From assembly GCA_963691705.1 (NCBI GenBank), contig OY829540.1, positions 47,342,158-47,406,157 on the forward strand: a DNA stretch of 64,000 nt, given 5' to 3'. The DNA comes from Viola odorata. Lineage: Eukaryota; Streptophyta; Magnoliopsida; Malpighiales; Violaceae. Of the stretch, positions 1 through 11,665 are shown in pieces (position 1 is the first letter of the stretch; each line of letters begins with the position of its first letter). Both the position numbers and the translations under genes were made by a program. Below the pieces are notes generated by a model. That model saw only the letters and a list, made by a program, of their open reading frames with translations, was not told the DNA's origin and searched no databases.

Positions 1-75
1 GGCGCTGAGGGGGAAAACGCCGCTCTTGCTGCGCTTGTAAGGGGAGGTGACGGTGGTTGTGGTGGAGGTAGGCAT
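1..75 (-). CDS. 5' end of an unidentified gene, truncated by the window edge
   Basis: An ATG at 75-73 on the minus strand opens 25 codons that run to the window edge without a stop. The peptide begins MPTSTTTTVTSPYKRSKSG and continues with VFPLSA. Codons are strongly C/G-ending, and the GC-rich stretch continues through a pyrimidine-rich leader to about 180, in sharp contrast to the AT-rich DNA beyond. This fits the 5' end of a real gene with its 5' UTR. The Ser/Thr-rich N-terminus followed by a basic patch could be a targeting peptide or a disordered tail. I do not recognise the family, and 25 residues are too few to assign a function. Confidence 0.4.
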   Translation of the reverse strand, partial: MPTSTTTTVTSPYKRSKSGVFPLSA

Positions 76-1790
76 GGCGTCGGCGGGGGAGAGAGAGGGT
101 GGGAGGGAGAGGAAGGGTGTGGATGACATAAAAAGGAGGAGAAGGAGGGAAGGGTAGTGGCGGAGTTTACAAAGAAAAGGTGGGTTGGAAAAGTAAATAA
201 TGGTAAAACTGGGGGAATATCTTTGGGATGTTTGGTGTTGGCCCTGTTGGGTTTGTGATGCAACAAAAAAGAATTTGTGGACTACTCACTCAGAGTATGA
301 AAACATTAATGAGATGAGACAATGTCATATTAAAAAAATAAATATTTTAGTAACTTTTGAACCTTTTAAAATAGTTAATAAAACGATTAAAAATAATTTA
401 TTAAAAATATATTAAAAATAATAATTAATTATTACTTTAATTTTTGCGAATATTTGTGGAGTCTATTTTAGAATTAAATTGGGAAATGTAAGATTTTGGT
501 TTTAATCAATGTGTGTTGGAAAATGTAGATGGAAAATTAAGTTGTGCCTCATCCCCATGCGCCTATCATATCAGACGGTTGGAACTTGGAAACCATATTT
601 AATTAATGCTCACCCATACTCCTGTGATGTCAATATTTTTCTTTAATTTTGCACAAATGTTAATTCATTGGAAGTTGTGTGCTCATTCATATTTTTTCAC
701 CCTTCGGAAATGAATTTAAATCCGAAACTTTATTGATATTTTTACTATTAATAAAATAATTAATAAATTATATATTTATTTGCTCATTTCTCATGCCTAT
801 TTCTTTTTATCTTTTTTCATCATCTCATATTTGTTCTATATGTTGATTATCGTTTATTTCAATTTGGAGCGAGATAAGACTCTGAAAAAATAGCAAAATT
901 CTCATTTATAAATTTTAATATAGTTAAGTATTTAGTATTGGAACTTGAAAATCATTTGATCTATATACTCGTGGGTTTATTTCTTTTTATCTCTAATAGT
1001 CATTTATGCTCATTACGAGAATGACTCTTTCGATGTAAATTTTTTTATTCTCCATACTCGAACATTATAATTAAACTTAAATTTTAATTATAATGTGGGG
1101 AAAAGGACTAGTATCAGGTCAACTGAGTACCATTTTTCTTTATCTTTCATATTTTATTTATTTTTATTAAAAAAGAAAGAAAATAATCACACTATTTGCG
1201 TGCTTTTTTAAAGTGTAGGACGGTGCAATTTTTTCGTGTTGATTATTGGACCTGGAACATTACGAAATACGGAAATAGTGTAAACTGCAAACCGCGTTTT
1301 GTTGTTCTGTTTTTGTATTCCCCGAAAGAGAATGAATTATTAATTTAGTTCTCTTTTGTTATTTTTATTTTTGAATAAAAATAGTTATTCTCAAATATAG
1401 CTCAGTTATGTCGATTAAATCATTTAACTTTTATTAATGGACTAATTTTGAACACTCCAACTATAAATCTTGTTAATTTTCGTACAATTCTCATGCAATT
1501 TTGACATAAAATGAACGAAAATTTGTCACCTTTCTATTTTTTAATACTATTGATCAATAAACTACAAAAAATAATAAAAATTATATATAAAGAAGATCAA
1601 TTTTAGCTTATTTTGCGGGGGAAAAATTGATAAAGTTAATGTACACGTGTGACATGTGCGTGGCAGTTTCAGTGAAAATTAAGCGTGGCAGTTTCAGTGA
1701 AAATTAAGTGGAATTCATGGACGAAGTGTTAAAATTGTCCAATTGAAAAAAAAATTAATTCAATGACAAAATTAAAACATTGATGGTATA
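76..1790. other. intergenic, AT-rich, no gene seen
   Basis: Beyond the GC-rich leader (about 76-180, minus strand) this stretch is AT-rich and has only short chance ORFs. It holds one small exact tandem duplication (1658-1707), listed separately. No promoter or RNA gene could be supported. Confidence 0.5.
1658..1707. repeat. 25-bp perfect tandem duplication
   Basis: The 25-bp unit beginning GCGTGGCAGTTTCAGTG occurs twice head to tail (1658-1682 and 1683-1707) with no mismatch, so it is probably a recent slippage duplication. Confidence 0.85.
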
Positions 1791-1793
1791 TGT

Positions 1794-1964
1794 ATGTTTG
1801 AGCAATCTGAACCGTTCAATAAAATTAGACGGATGAGATTAAAAATTCAAGTCATTAATGAATTGACCAGTCAATAAAATTCAACAAGTGGTCAACTCAT
1901 TAATTATTTGAATTTTTAATCTCATCCGTTCAATTTTATTGAACGGTTCAGATTGCTCAAACAT
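1794..1964. mobile_element. MITE-like hairpin element, about 171 bp
   Basis: The left arm begins ATGTTTGAGCAATCTGAACC and the right arm ends with its reverse complement. Pairing continues inward for about 70 bp with a few mismatches and indels and leaves a short AT-rich centre. An almost fully self-complementary short element is typical of a foldback MITE. I could not fix a target duplication; the right flank carries a separate CATGACTAGTCATG palindrome. It could equally be a locus that produces a small-RNA hairpin. Confidence 0.7.
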
Positions 1965-2305
1965 GACTAGTCATGTTCAAAATAAAATTAGAGGAGCTCA
2001 AACTAGGAGTAATTTGAGGAAAAAACTTAAATACATCAGGGGGTTGAATCTAGGAATGACAATCGACTAGATTTGTATCTCTTAAATTGAGTTTAGATTA
2101 AATTTAGACAACATTTAATTAAATCTGAAATTATTTAGATATTTAAATCCACTGAACTTCGAAATAGGGTTGTTCATTGGATAGAAATATCCAAAATTTC
2201 GAAATTCCGAAACCGGAATTTCGCTTATTCGGTTTCGGAATTTCTGTTTTGGTTTTGTCGGTTTCGGTTTTTTCGAAACCGAACTAACCGAACTTTCCTA
2301 CCCAC

Positions 2306-2623
2306 TATATAAGCATTTTTTTTTTAAAAAAATACCATTTCCTTTCCTCATCCAGAACAGAACCCTCGCTCTCTCCCTCGTGTACGACTACGTTTTCAAA
2401 ACCCCTCATCATCTCATCTTGTTCCTCCTCCACCACCCACCGCCCCCCGCCTCCTCCACCACCACCACCACCACCACCACCCACCGAACTGACCCTCATC
2501 TTCTCTCCCTCTCGGTCGCAGCTCGCTCAAATCTCAATCGATCTCTCCTCTCTCACTCAGTCCGGCGCTGCTTCTCCTCCACCGGGCACCGACCACCTCG
2601 TACACTCCCTTCCTTTTGTATTG
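2306..2623 (+). promoter_or_regulatory. hAT transposase promoter and non-coding first exon
   Basis: TATATAAG at 2306-2313 lies just inside the subterminal repeats. It precedes a C/T-rich leader with a (CCA)n microsatellite (about 2450-2481). The leader ends at a consensus donor, TTG/GTAAGT, with the exon ending at 2623. The matching acceptor (TTTTTGTTTCAG, ending at 4983) lies 5 bases before the transposase ATG, so the gene has one intron of about 2.36 kb in its 5' UTR. That length includes the inserted solo LTR. Confidence 0.6.
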
Positions 2624-3343
2624 GTAAGTAACTAATCGATCTAATAAACCCTAATTTATTAGAAAGAAACCCTAATTTTGAAATTTCTTAGAAAGTATAA
2701 ACCCTAATTTTGAAATTTCTTAACAAAATAAAATTAAAATGTGCCTATTTGATTTTTTTTCCGTGATAGGTTGGATTTAGTATTAGAACTGTCTATTTGA
2801 TTATTTTTCCCGTGATAGGCTGGATTTAGTATTGCTATATTGATTAAGAGAACTGGGAAGAGGAGTTGATATCCTTATTGTTGTTTTAGTTTTGCTTTCA
2901 CTAGTAGATATGGCCTGCAACTTGGGTTTTTGATTGTTCCTGCATATCTCAGCAGATAAAGCAATTCATGCCTACATAATTATTTTGTGATACATATTTT
3001 CTTATCTTAAAAGCTCTCTCTATATATAAAAGCTCTCAACAGCAACTCTCATGTCAAATCCAATTTTCTTTCACATGCTTGAATATCAGTTCAGGTAAAT
3101 GTCCAATTAAGCATATCTAACTTGCATTTTATGTTAGTTGTAATTATTTACCTAGATATGTTTATCATGACTGATTGCATAATGTGTGTACCATGTGAAA
3201 TTTGTTCTTGTAATTATAGTTTTCTCTCATTCCTTTTGTTTGGTCCATAGCTATGTGTTATGCAACTGGTGAAGCAATTTCACCATGTCTTTTACTCATC
3301 GGTGTTTTGCAGAGCACTTTTATAGTTTGATATTGAAACTTGA

Positions 3344-4703
3344 TGATGTGTTGTCGAAGCACATACAAAAATAATAATAAAACCTGCAGTCAATGTGCAC
3401 AATAAATTGTGTATAATGGTAGCAGGATCGAACACAGGGATTAAGGGACCAATACTCAATTCAATTTGACAAACTAAATAACCCAAGCAACAAGTAACGA
3501 AGGGGGGTTTTGAATGGTTGTTTGATTAATCTAATTATTAACTACGAAAGTAATAACAACTAGTGGCAAAGAGCAATAGAAGTAATAAGAAATCAGAAGA
3601 GACAAGGGTTCTCAGTAAGAATACGAATCCGGTTGCATTTACGGTCAGCCGGTCATTGGCGCAAGCATCGTCTACCCCAAGCTGATAGACGCACTATAGG
3701 GACCAGGTACGCTTAGGTCCCCTGCTTACCTTCGTAGTAGAAGTTATCCCAAGGTACGCTTATGGGTTAACCTTGACAATCTGTCGTCCTCCAAGGTACG
3801 CTTATGGAGGCAACACTCAGATGCCCATGAAGAAGAGGTAAGATGCGTCTAGGGCGAGACACTCAGTACGCTTGAGGCTCTACCCTAACGACTCGTTCAA
3901 TCCAACTGGGGGATACCAGGTTTCCAGTTAGGACCAGAATGGTTATCTGCTTTACCCTGCAGCTTCGCGTTAGGTATAACTACAAGGACGATAGTAATTA
4001 CTCTAGTTTGATTATTAGGTGATCAAGCTAATAACTACCCTAGGTAACTTGACAATTAATTATTGAACAAGAAGATACCAACTCAGAATTTATGAAGTAC
4101 AATCTGACCTCACGGCTTCCCTTGCAACCTTCAATCAACTCTTACCAAGAACGGGGAGATTTAGCCACACATATTAAAAGTAAGAACAAATAAATAAATA
4201 AATTGCATAATTAAATAAAAGAGATGAAGAAGAAATAAATCCTGATTATTACCAGCCGGAGCAACTGCTCCGGTTTATTGAAGGGAAAAATAGAGATTGT
4301 CGTAGGCAGTGGTGGTGAAAAAGTCGTTTTTAAAAACCTAATTGCTAAAGTATTTATATGGCTATTACAAATAAAACTCCTAATCTAATTTGAATTCGAC
4401 TCCCCATAGGACTTCTACTGCGATTGGGACTTCTGGCGCCTTAATTGAGCAGATCCGATATTTTTCCTTTATTGCGCTAGTTTCCTTTTCTCGCTAGGAC
4501 ACTGCTGCTTTCCGCGAACGTCCAGCTGCTCGGCCTAGCTGCTCCAATGCATCCAGAAAGTAATAGAAAACGTTCCTTTTCGTATTTTCCTCTTGATTTG
4601 CCCAGATCTGCAAAAAGTGAATAAATGGAGCAACATAAGTAGCATCATGATCTAAAAAGGCACATAAAAGAGGGAAGAATTAGGGACATAAAACGCTCTA
4701 TCA
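3344..4703 (-). mobile_element. solo LTR (Ty3-gypsy, Athila/Tat-like), 1,360 bp
   Basis: The element starts TGATGTGTTGTCG and ends CTCTATCA, and is flanked by a perfect 5-bp target duplication CTTGA (3339-3343 and 4704-4708). Read on the minus strand it begins TGATAGAGCG and ends CGACAACACATCA. Both ends resemble those of the gypsy element at 28887-32789, including the block TTATTGTGCAC near the 3' end. It has no internal domain or second LTR, so it is best read as a solo LTR left by unequal recombination. It lies antisense within the hAT 5' intron and so post-dates the hAT. Confidence 0.88.
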
Positions 4704-4987
4704 CTTGACCATGTCGTACAGGCTGCCATGGAAAGCAGGCTACACAACACAACTTATTAACAAACCAGAAAAATGATTCTTTTGAAGGGAAAACCCATTG
4801 TCTGGTTGAAAGCATAAAATGATTTTGTCACATTGCTATGTTTATGTTGTTTGATTGGCTGTTGATTTTCTGGTTGAAAATATAAAAAAATTTGCCACAT
4901 TGCTATGTTTGCATCTCTGTTTCATATGGCCATTGATTTTCTGGTTCAAATCTTCAATTATTGATTTCTGTTTTTTGTTTCAGCTTT

Positions 4988-7079
4988 ATGAAAATGGAGC
5001 AAATTGAAGTTGTTGCTGCTCTAGACACTGTTGCTGCTCCTGAAAATGAAATTGCTGCTGCTCTTGACACTGTTGCTGCTCCTGTCATTGTTGTTGCTCC
5101 CTCACCTGTTAGAGTAGCAAAGAAAAAAAAAGCTAGAAAGGCCATAGTTCCAAGATCTTTAGCGTGGAAGCAGTTTGACAAAATTGAGGATGAAGATGGT
5201 GACATAAAAGGTAAGTGCAAATTTTGTAATGCACTTATTGGTTGTCACCCAAAAGTTCATGGTACAACTGCTTTGAAAAATCATATGAAAAATTGTAAGC
5301 AAGTACCACACACATCTAACCCTAGACAAACTGAAATTGATATGAGTGTAACTGATGGTGGGAGTAAGGGTGTAGGATCTTGGAGATTTGATCAAGATGC
5401 GTGTATAAAGGCCTTAGGACATATGATAATTGAGGATGAACTTTCCTTTAGTTTTGTAGAGAGAGCTGGGTTTAGAAATTTTATGTCAGTAGCACAAAAT
5501 AGGTTTAAGGTGCCTTCTAGGGCCACTATTTCTAGGGTCTCTTATCAACTTTATCTTGATGAGAAAAAAAAATTGGTCAAATTTCTTGCTGTGTTTGGGA
5601 GAGTGGGGGATTGATAAGGTTTTCACAATTACAGTTGATAATGCTAGCTCTAATAATGGGGTTGTGTCACATATTAAGAAGAAAATGGTACAGTGGGGTA
5701 CTAGCATTTTAGGTGGGAAATTTGTCCATGTTAGGTGTGTTGCTCATATCTTGAATTTAATGGTGCAAGATGGTCTCAAAACATTAGGGTCATCTCTCTC
5801 TAAAATTAGAGAAGTTGTTAGATATGTGAGGCAATCCCTATCTAGGTTAGAGAAGTTTAAATTCTGTGCTGAAAAAGAAAAGATTGACACAAGCTCCTTT
5901 TTGTGCTTAGATGTGTGTACTAGGTGGAATTCCACCTATTTGATGTTGGAAGCTGCATGTAGATTTGAAAAGGCTTTTGATGAATTTGTACATGTGGATC
6001 CATTTTTTAAAATTGAGCTAAGGAAACGGGTGTCAAATAAGGATGAATCAATTGAGAATGAAAGTGAAGATGGTTGTGAATATGGTGATGATTTGGGGGG
6101 TTTACCAACTGAAGAGGAATGGGTTAATGCTAGAAGATTGTGTAGGTTTCTGAAATATTTTTATGATTTGACGTGTTTTGTATCTGGGTCAAAGTATGTC
6201 ACCGCTAATGCTTACTTTGAAGAAGTAACGAATGTTGCATGTTTGCTGAAAAAATGGAGAAGTAGTGTTAATGATTTTAAACTAAGTATTTTGGCTGATG
6301 CAATGTTTGCGAAGTTCAATAAGTATTGGGGTGATATTGCCAAGTTCAATTCTTTGTTCTACATTGCTGAAGTGCTTGATCCAAGGCACAAAATTGAATT
6401 TGTGGAACTTGTGTTGGCTGATTTGCATGATGAGAATGTTGGTGAGAGTTTGGGATAGAAGGTGAGGGATGATATGAAAAGGATTTATGTGGCTTACTGT
6501 GAACTTTATGATCCCAAAATGAAAGCTAAGGTGAGCACAGAAACATCACAAAGTCACAGTGCAGTTACATTTCATAATGAAGAGGGAGATGAATTGAAAA
6601 ATGAGAGAAAATTGAGATTCAAGAGGTTAAGGTCAGAAACTGGAGCGTTCAAGAATAGGTCTGAATTAGAGCTGTATTTGCAAGAAGATGTGGTCCAAGA
6701 TGAAGAGGGGTTTTGTATTCTAGATTGGTGGAGGAAGCATTCCCCTAGGTATCCGATTTTATCAAGATTGGCAAGGGATGTATTGGTTGTCCCTGTTTCC
6801 ACTGTTGCTTCCGAATCTGCTTTCAGCACGGGAGGAAGAGTCTTGGATTCCTTTAGGATCTCACTAACTCCTAGAGTTGTGCAAGCTCTAATTTGTTCAC
6901 AAGATTGGTTTAGAAGATCCAACGAAGACATCAAAATTGAGGAAGACATAGCTGAACTTGACAAGTGGAAAATTGGTAATAATTTCTTGTATGTTGCCTT
7001 GTTTTTTATAAGTGTTGTAATTTCTAATTCTAAATGTATTTATTTGATTATTTGCAGTGTTTGTAGGGGTGGAGAATAA
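4988..7079 (+). pseudogene. hAT transposase pseudogene (BED finger, RICESLEEPER-like)
   Basis: The ATG at 4988 follows the intron acceptor by 5 bases. An N-terminal repeat (LDTVAAPENEIAAA) leads to a basic patch and a BED-type zinc finger (CKFC ... H ... C, about 5208-5295). The hAT segments follow: RFKVPSRATISR, then VFTITVDNASSN carrying the second acidic residue, then CTRWNST. The C-terminal hATC dimerisation domain contains RLARDVLVVPVSTVASESAF. Near 5590 the reading frame shifts by one, and the roughly 70-residue segment that normally carries the D-T-W-T motif with the first catalytic Asp is missing. A TAG at 6456-6458 interrupts the second part. The protein would bind the element ends and cut DNA in the nucleus; this copy cannot make an active enzyme. 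Confidence 0.9.
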
Positions 7080-7086
7080 TATCACT

Positions 7087-7373
7087 CAATTGTGATTTGG
7101 ACTTTGGAGAATGAGGCAAAAATCAGCTGCCAAGATGGATGCAACATCACTGTATTGTGTTATGTTTCACTATTTTACAATCCAACTTTGTGTTTCACTG
7201 TTATGTATTTGGATTTTGGACTTTGATTACTTTGCTATGTTCAATCAATTGTGATTTGGACTTTGGAGAATGAGGCAAAAATCAGCTGCCAAGATGGATG
7301 CAACAGGGCTGTATTGTGTTGTGTTTCACTGTTATGTATTTGGATTTTGGACTTTGATTACTTTGCTATGTTA
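7087..7373. repeat. 159-bp tandem duplication in the hAT 3' region
   Basis: The block beginning CAATTGTGATTTGGACTTTG at 7087 recurs at 7246 with few differences. The first unit carries about 30 extra bases (a repeated CAACTTTGTGTTTCACTG-like part). It lies just after the transposase stop, in the 3' UTR and terminator region of the hAT gene. Confidence 0.85.
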
Positions 7374-7690
7374 AATTGCTATGTTTAATTATGGAATTAT
7401 GGATTGTATAATTATATTGGATTGTAAAATTATGTTGGATTGATTAAATTCTTAAATGTATTAGATAATTATTATGGATTGTAAAATCAGGAATTTTGAA
7501 ATTCATGAGAAGAAGAAACTTCAGATATTTCGGTTTTTCCGAAAAACCGAACCGAAATAATTTCGATTTCGGAAGTTCGGTTTTTTAAAACTTCGGTTCG
7601 GTTTCGGTTAGGGATTTTAGAAACTTTGGATAACCGAAATGTGAAGTTCGGATTTCGGTTTCAGTTTTTCGAAACCGATGAACTTCGAAA

Positions 7691-8128
7691 TCTTTTATTT
7701 TTATCTAAGAGTCTCTCTATTTCCGCACTATAAAATTTAATTTATCACTATTATTACATAGAGTACAACATCATTTTGCAACTTAATGGATCGTTTACTA
7801 TTTTCAGGTGGGAGGTACACAGTACACTCTAATCAAATTAGAATTGAAAACTTCACTTTTTTCTTCTAGAAAAGTGAAAATTCATTATTTTTAATTTTTT
7901 TCACTCAATAAATTAAAAACACATATAAATAGGCGAACGTGAAATTTAAACATAAATTTAAACATAGATTTTAATTTGAGATTAACTTATTTATTTATTA
8001 AATAACTCACATAACAAGTATAATTAAATTTAGTTTATTTAATATTTTTATATATTAATAATAATTTGGCATGTGAGGAAGTAAAATAGAAAACAATGAT
8101 ATAATATACCGTGAACTAGTTATTGTAT
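7691..8128. other. intergenic AT-rich spacer between hAT and Mariner elements
   Basis: I see no gene, RNA or clear repeat in this roughly 440-bp stretch. It separates the hAT target duplication from the TA target site of the next element. Confidence 0.5.
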
Positions 8129-9773
8129 TACTCCCTCCGTCCATTTATAATGGGCGCGAGGGAGCATTTTACCATTTTTAAGGCAACTGCAGGGTTGTCA
8201 GCAGAGGGGCTGCTTTGTCTGTGGGATCCACAGATAAATGTGTAAATTTTATATTTTTATTAATTATTGATTCCTTCTCGTGGTGGACCCATATATGTTT
8301 GAATTAAAATTTGGTTGTTTGTAAACCCGCCAAAATCCTGTGCGCCAAAAGATTGAAAAGAATGCCCAACTGCATTTTTTCAATTAGTGAAATTCCTAAA
8401 TTGCTTCCCTCCTTTTCCAGCTTTATATATTGTATTTATTTGAAATCATAATCAAAATCAAATCAAGCTTACAACATCTTCCTTTTCCTTCACCGATTTC
8501 AATTTCTCAAACCTATGCCACCCGTTTTTGCGATGGCTTCTTCAATTGTTGAACATGATTCTCCTTCAAGCGATTGGGAAGGGCTTGAGGACATAGCAGA
8601 GGACGAGACTGCATTTTTCTCACCCCAAAATCCCCTAATTACGAACCATGATCAAATTCAGGAACATGTTAACATACCAGACTTAAACGAGAGGCCTCCA
8701 AAAGGTAAAATAATTTGTCAATTCCCAAATCGTAGTTAACCATGTGAAAATGACATTGGCTTTTCATTTGTATGCGCAGAGAAGGGAAAAGAACTTACTA
8801 CAACAGAACGCTTGGAGGCAATACAGTTGTTGTTGGCAAAGAGCAAGGATGGGGTGTTGAAAAGAGGAGTAACAAAGGATGTTATTGTCCACTTTGGAGT
8901 TGGGATTCGAACAATTCAGAGGATATGGAAACGTGCAAGGGAATCAGGAAACTACTGTCCTGACAAATTGAGAGTAAAAAATGGTGGATGGAAACGAATC
9001 GAATTGGATTTAGAACGTATATGAAGCATTCCTTTGAAGAAGAGGACAACACTAAGGTCACTTGCTTTCGTCCTTGGTGTTTCAAAATCATTTCTGCATA
9101 CCAAGTTGAAAGAAGGAGTCATCAAGCGTCATTCGAATGCCATCAAACCCACGTTGACTGCAGACAATCACATTGCCAGAATGAACCACTGTCTTGCCAG
9201 TTTTGATCCATCGTCGGTACCTCATGAACCAACATTCAAGCGAATGGATAATACAGTGCACATTGACGAAAAGTGGTTCTACCTCACCAAGAAGTCTGAT
9301 ACGATCCAACCTCCTTTGTAAGGGGAGTTTGAATCTATGTTTGAAGGAGGATCTAGCTTGAGTTGTTGACACAAAGAAGCTTGGAAGATGGAAGGAAATA
9401 GGATGGAAGATGGAGTAGAATTGCAGCGGAAATGATGAAAGAATAGATGAAAGGAAATGGACGAACCAACTTGGATGGAATTCGGAAATGGACCAGCAAT
9501 TGAACACTTGAAATTATCTTGAAACACACTTGAAATTACAGCAATCGTTCACAAGGATTCAGCCTTGAAGTTGGCCGAATCTTCACACACAATATTACAA
9601 TCAATCCGTTCACTTGAGTAGTAAGTGAACGAATTCAGCAAACAACAAATCTCTCAATGTTCTAGGATAGTGGTGCTAAAGCCCAAGTGAATGGCTAGAG
9701 GAGAAACTCAACTCTAGCTTTTTCACTTAGGCAATAACTAATCAATCAAAATAACTAAGTCTTGCTTAAATAC

Positions 9774-10958
9774 TCAAGAAGGAAATACAAATAACAAGCA
9801 TGAATACATGGCCACACAAGGCCGCTCCTTGTGCCTCTTCCTTAGTGCCTTCATGGGCTTGGCCGGCCCATTCAAATGGTATATGGTTAGGAACGTACGC
9901 GTGATCGTATCATCACCTCTTCCTTTGAAAGGATTCGTCCTCGAATCCATTTCTTCAATTTCCTCATTCCATTGACCCTTTTGAAAGTATTCTAAGCCTG
10001 GTCGGAATCCAATTGTGTGCCAAGAAAGCGTTAGTAGAGGTGGCGCATCGGAGTACTCTTCCCAAGGCCTTGGGAAGAGCCTGCTAGTGACTCTCTTCAG
10101 TAAGCGGATGGATTTGGGATCATCTGATGTGCTCTTTCCAAGGTCTTGGGCAGAGCCAATTACGTTCTGATCTTTTCCAAAAGTAGGCGTGATCGTATCA
10201 TCACCTCTCCCTTCCAAAGGATTCGTCCTCGAATCCATTACTTTAAGGTCATGGTCTCGGTTAGGGATGAAGCTTAGGAATGGATCCTTGCACGCACCCA
10301 AATCCTTCACAAAAGCTATAGGAGAGTCCTGCACAATTAGCTCATAAACAGAAGAAAAAGGGTTATCAATGTGAGTGAGAGTTAAATGATCCTCACTTTC
10401 TTCTCTCAAACTTTCAACCCTCGTTGGTGTTTCCTCTCTCTTTTCACCCTCAATTTCACTCTTTTCGTCACTCTTTTCTTCCTCATTTTCATTTTCAGCA
10501 AGGATGTCAAGCACATTCGGTTTAAAAGAATGAGAAGGTGAGGGCGGCTGGATTGCTATTGGTGGGGCGGAAAGGGCTAGACTTGCGGCAGTTTTGAAGC
10601 TTGTGGAAATGTCCTTGTTTTTAGTGGGAAAGGCATTGAGTGAGCCTTGGACGGCCACCCTCTTAGAGGCCTCATCTTTGGATTCAGAAGCGGTTTGGCC
10701 ATCCCTTTTACCTCCTTTTGGATCCTTGGCATGTGAATCCTCATGAGGAAAGGAAGGAGTAGGGGTGGCGAGGGCTGTTTGCTGTAAGACAGCTAGTCGC
10801 TTCCCTAGCTGTTCAGTAAGAAGTTGTGTTTGCTCATGTAGGATGTTGGCTTGATCTAAGGCAACTCGCATGGTATCCATTATGGCTAACCATTGCTTGC
10901 TACTCGGGTTGCTCGATCTACTTCTCGCGCTCCCACTCTCATTTGAGCGGTTAGACAT
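9774..10958 (-). CDS. gag-like ORF of a non-autonomous Ty3-gypsy element, running into the LTR
   Basis: The ORF has 394 codons and opens with ATG at 10958. The first 70 residues contain a probable coiled coil (DTMRVALDQANILHEQTQLL). A long polar, acidic low-complexity middle follows (NENEEEKSDEKSEIEGEKRE). The tail holds two copies of a DSRTNP(L/F)xGRGDDTIT motif. That motif is the translated junction before the 3' LTR, and the second copy continues across the LTR start. The same DSRTNPF signature ends the gypsy ORF at 59786-60298. No protease, reverse transcriptase or integrase is present. It may act as a structural protein mobilised by a partner element, but I cannot show that it is expressed. 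Confidence 0.55.
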   Translation of the reverse strand: MSNRSNESGSARSRSSNPSSKQWLAIMDTMRVALDQANILHEQTQLLTEQLGKRLAVLQQTALATPTPSFPHEDSHAKDPKGGKRDGQTASESKDEASKRVAVQGSLNAFPTKNKDISTSFKTAASLALSAPPIAIQPPSPSHSFKPNVLDILAENENEEEKSDEKSEIEGEKREETPTRVESLREESEDHLTLTHIDNPFSSVYELIVQDSPIAFVKDLGACKDPFLSFIPNRDHDLKVMDSRTNPLEGRGDDTITPTFGKDQNVIGSAQDLGKSTSDDPKSIRLLKRVTSRLFPRPWEEYSDAPPLLTLSWHTIGFRPGLEYFQKGQWNEEIEEMDSRTNPFKGRGDDTITRTFLTIYHLNGPAKPMKALRKRHKERPCVAMYSCLLFVFPS

Positions 10959-11394
10959 TGTGATTTGGGTTTAGGATGTTTTCGGATGTATTGTTTGGTG
11001 AACAGATGTACAAGGACTTTAGAAAAAGGTGAGGAATTGGTTGTTTGTTGAACAAAACAGGGAAGTATATTCAGTTTTTACCATGGGGAAGTGCCACAAA
11101 AGAACTTGGTAAGAAACGTGTAGCATGTGGATAGAGATTAAAGGTTGTAAGATATTTGATGTGTAAGAAGAAGTGATGTACACGTGTAAGGGATTATACC
11201 ATGAGCAAGTGGAGTTGGTGTAATGGAAAAAGACATGAAGATGTAAGGCATGTAATGCTGATTTTTTTTTTTTCTTTGTTTAAAGAAGGAGTTGGCGGAT
11301 GTGATGAAACAAGAGAGTATTGTAATGGATTAAAGCAATGGAAAGGAAAGGAATCAACTTAAAGAAGGTAGTGGACAAAGAAGGGAATGTTTTT

Positions 11395-11665
11395 GGTTTG
11401 TTTAATAGAAAAGGAGTGAGACATGTGCTGCCATTTATGACACAAGGCTGATTTGAAGAATAAAACAAATCTGGGTGGGGGACAAGAAACAACAAAAGGA
11501 ATAAATCAAATGGTTTTGTAGGGAGTGTGGTGCGGGAAAGTGGAAGAGAATATTCAGCCTTCTTAGGAGTGGAATGTGGGTTGTGCACGGATGGGTAAAG
11601 GCTGGACTTTTGGCTTGTTTAATAGAAAGAAAGTAAGACATGTGCTGCCATTTTAATATTGAAGG
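11395..11665. repeat. direct repeat inside the inverted-LTR block
   Basis: A roughly 45-bp segment (core GACATGTGCTGCCATTT) occurs near 11400-11445 and again near 11608-11655, each preceded by TGTTTAATAGAAA. It lies in the leader of the minus-strand gag-like ORF, where a retroelement PBS or packaging leader would be expected. I could not identify a PBS with confidence. Confidence 0.55.

Larger units (their letters stand above)
2165..7682 (+). mobile_element. hAT transposon, nearly full length, decayed
   Basis: The left end reads TAGGGTTGTTCATTGG, a plant hAT-type terminus, followed by many CCGAAA/TTTCGG subterminal repeats that recur at the right end (7520-7680). The 8-bp sequence CTTCGAAA flanks both ends (2157-2164 and 7683-7690), as expected for a hAT target duplication. 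The right terminus reads CCGATGAA and seems to lack the last 8 bases that would mirror the left TIR. Inside are a TATA box, a 5' UTR exon, a long 5' intron and a BED/hATC transposase gene. A solo LTR has inserted into the intron. It is probably immobile now. Confidence 0.8.

Noticed and set aside
200..415. 71-codon plus-strand ORF
   Set aside because: It is AT-rich with no homology, no promoter and no codon bias; a chance frame.
2380..2631. 83-codon ORF with His/Pro/Thr-rich stretch
   Set aside because: It is translated (CCA)n microsatellite in the 5' UTR of the hAT gene.
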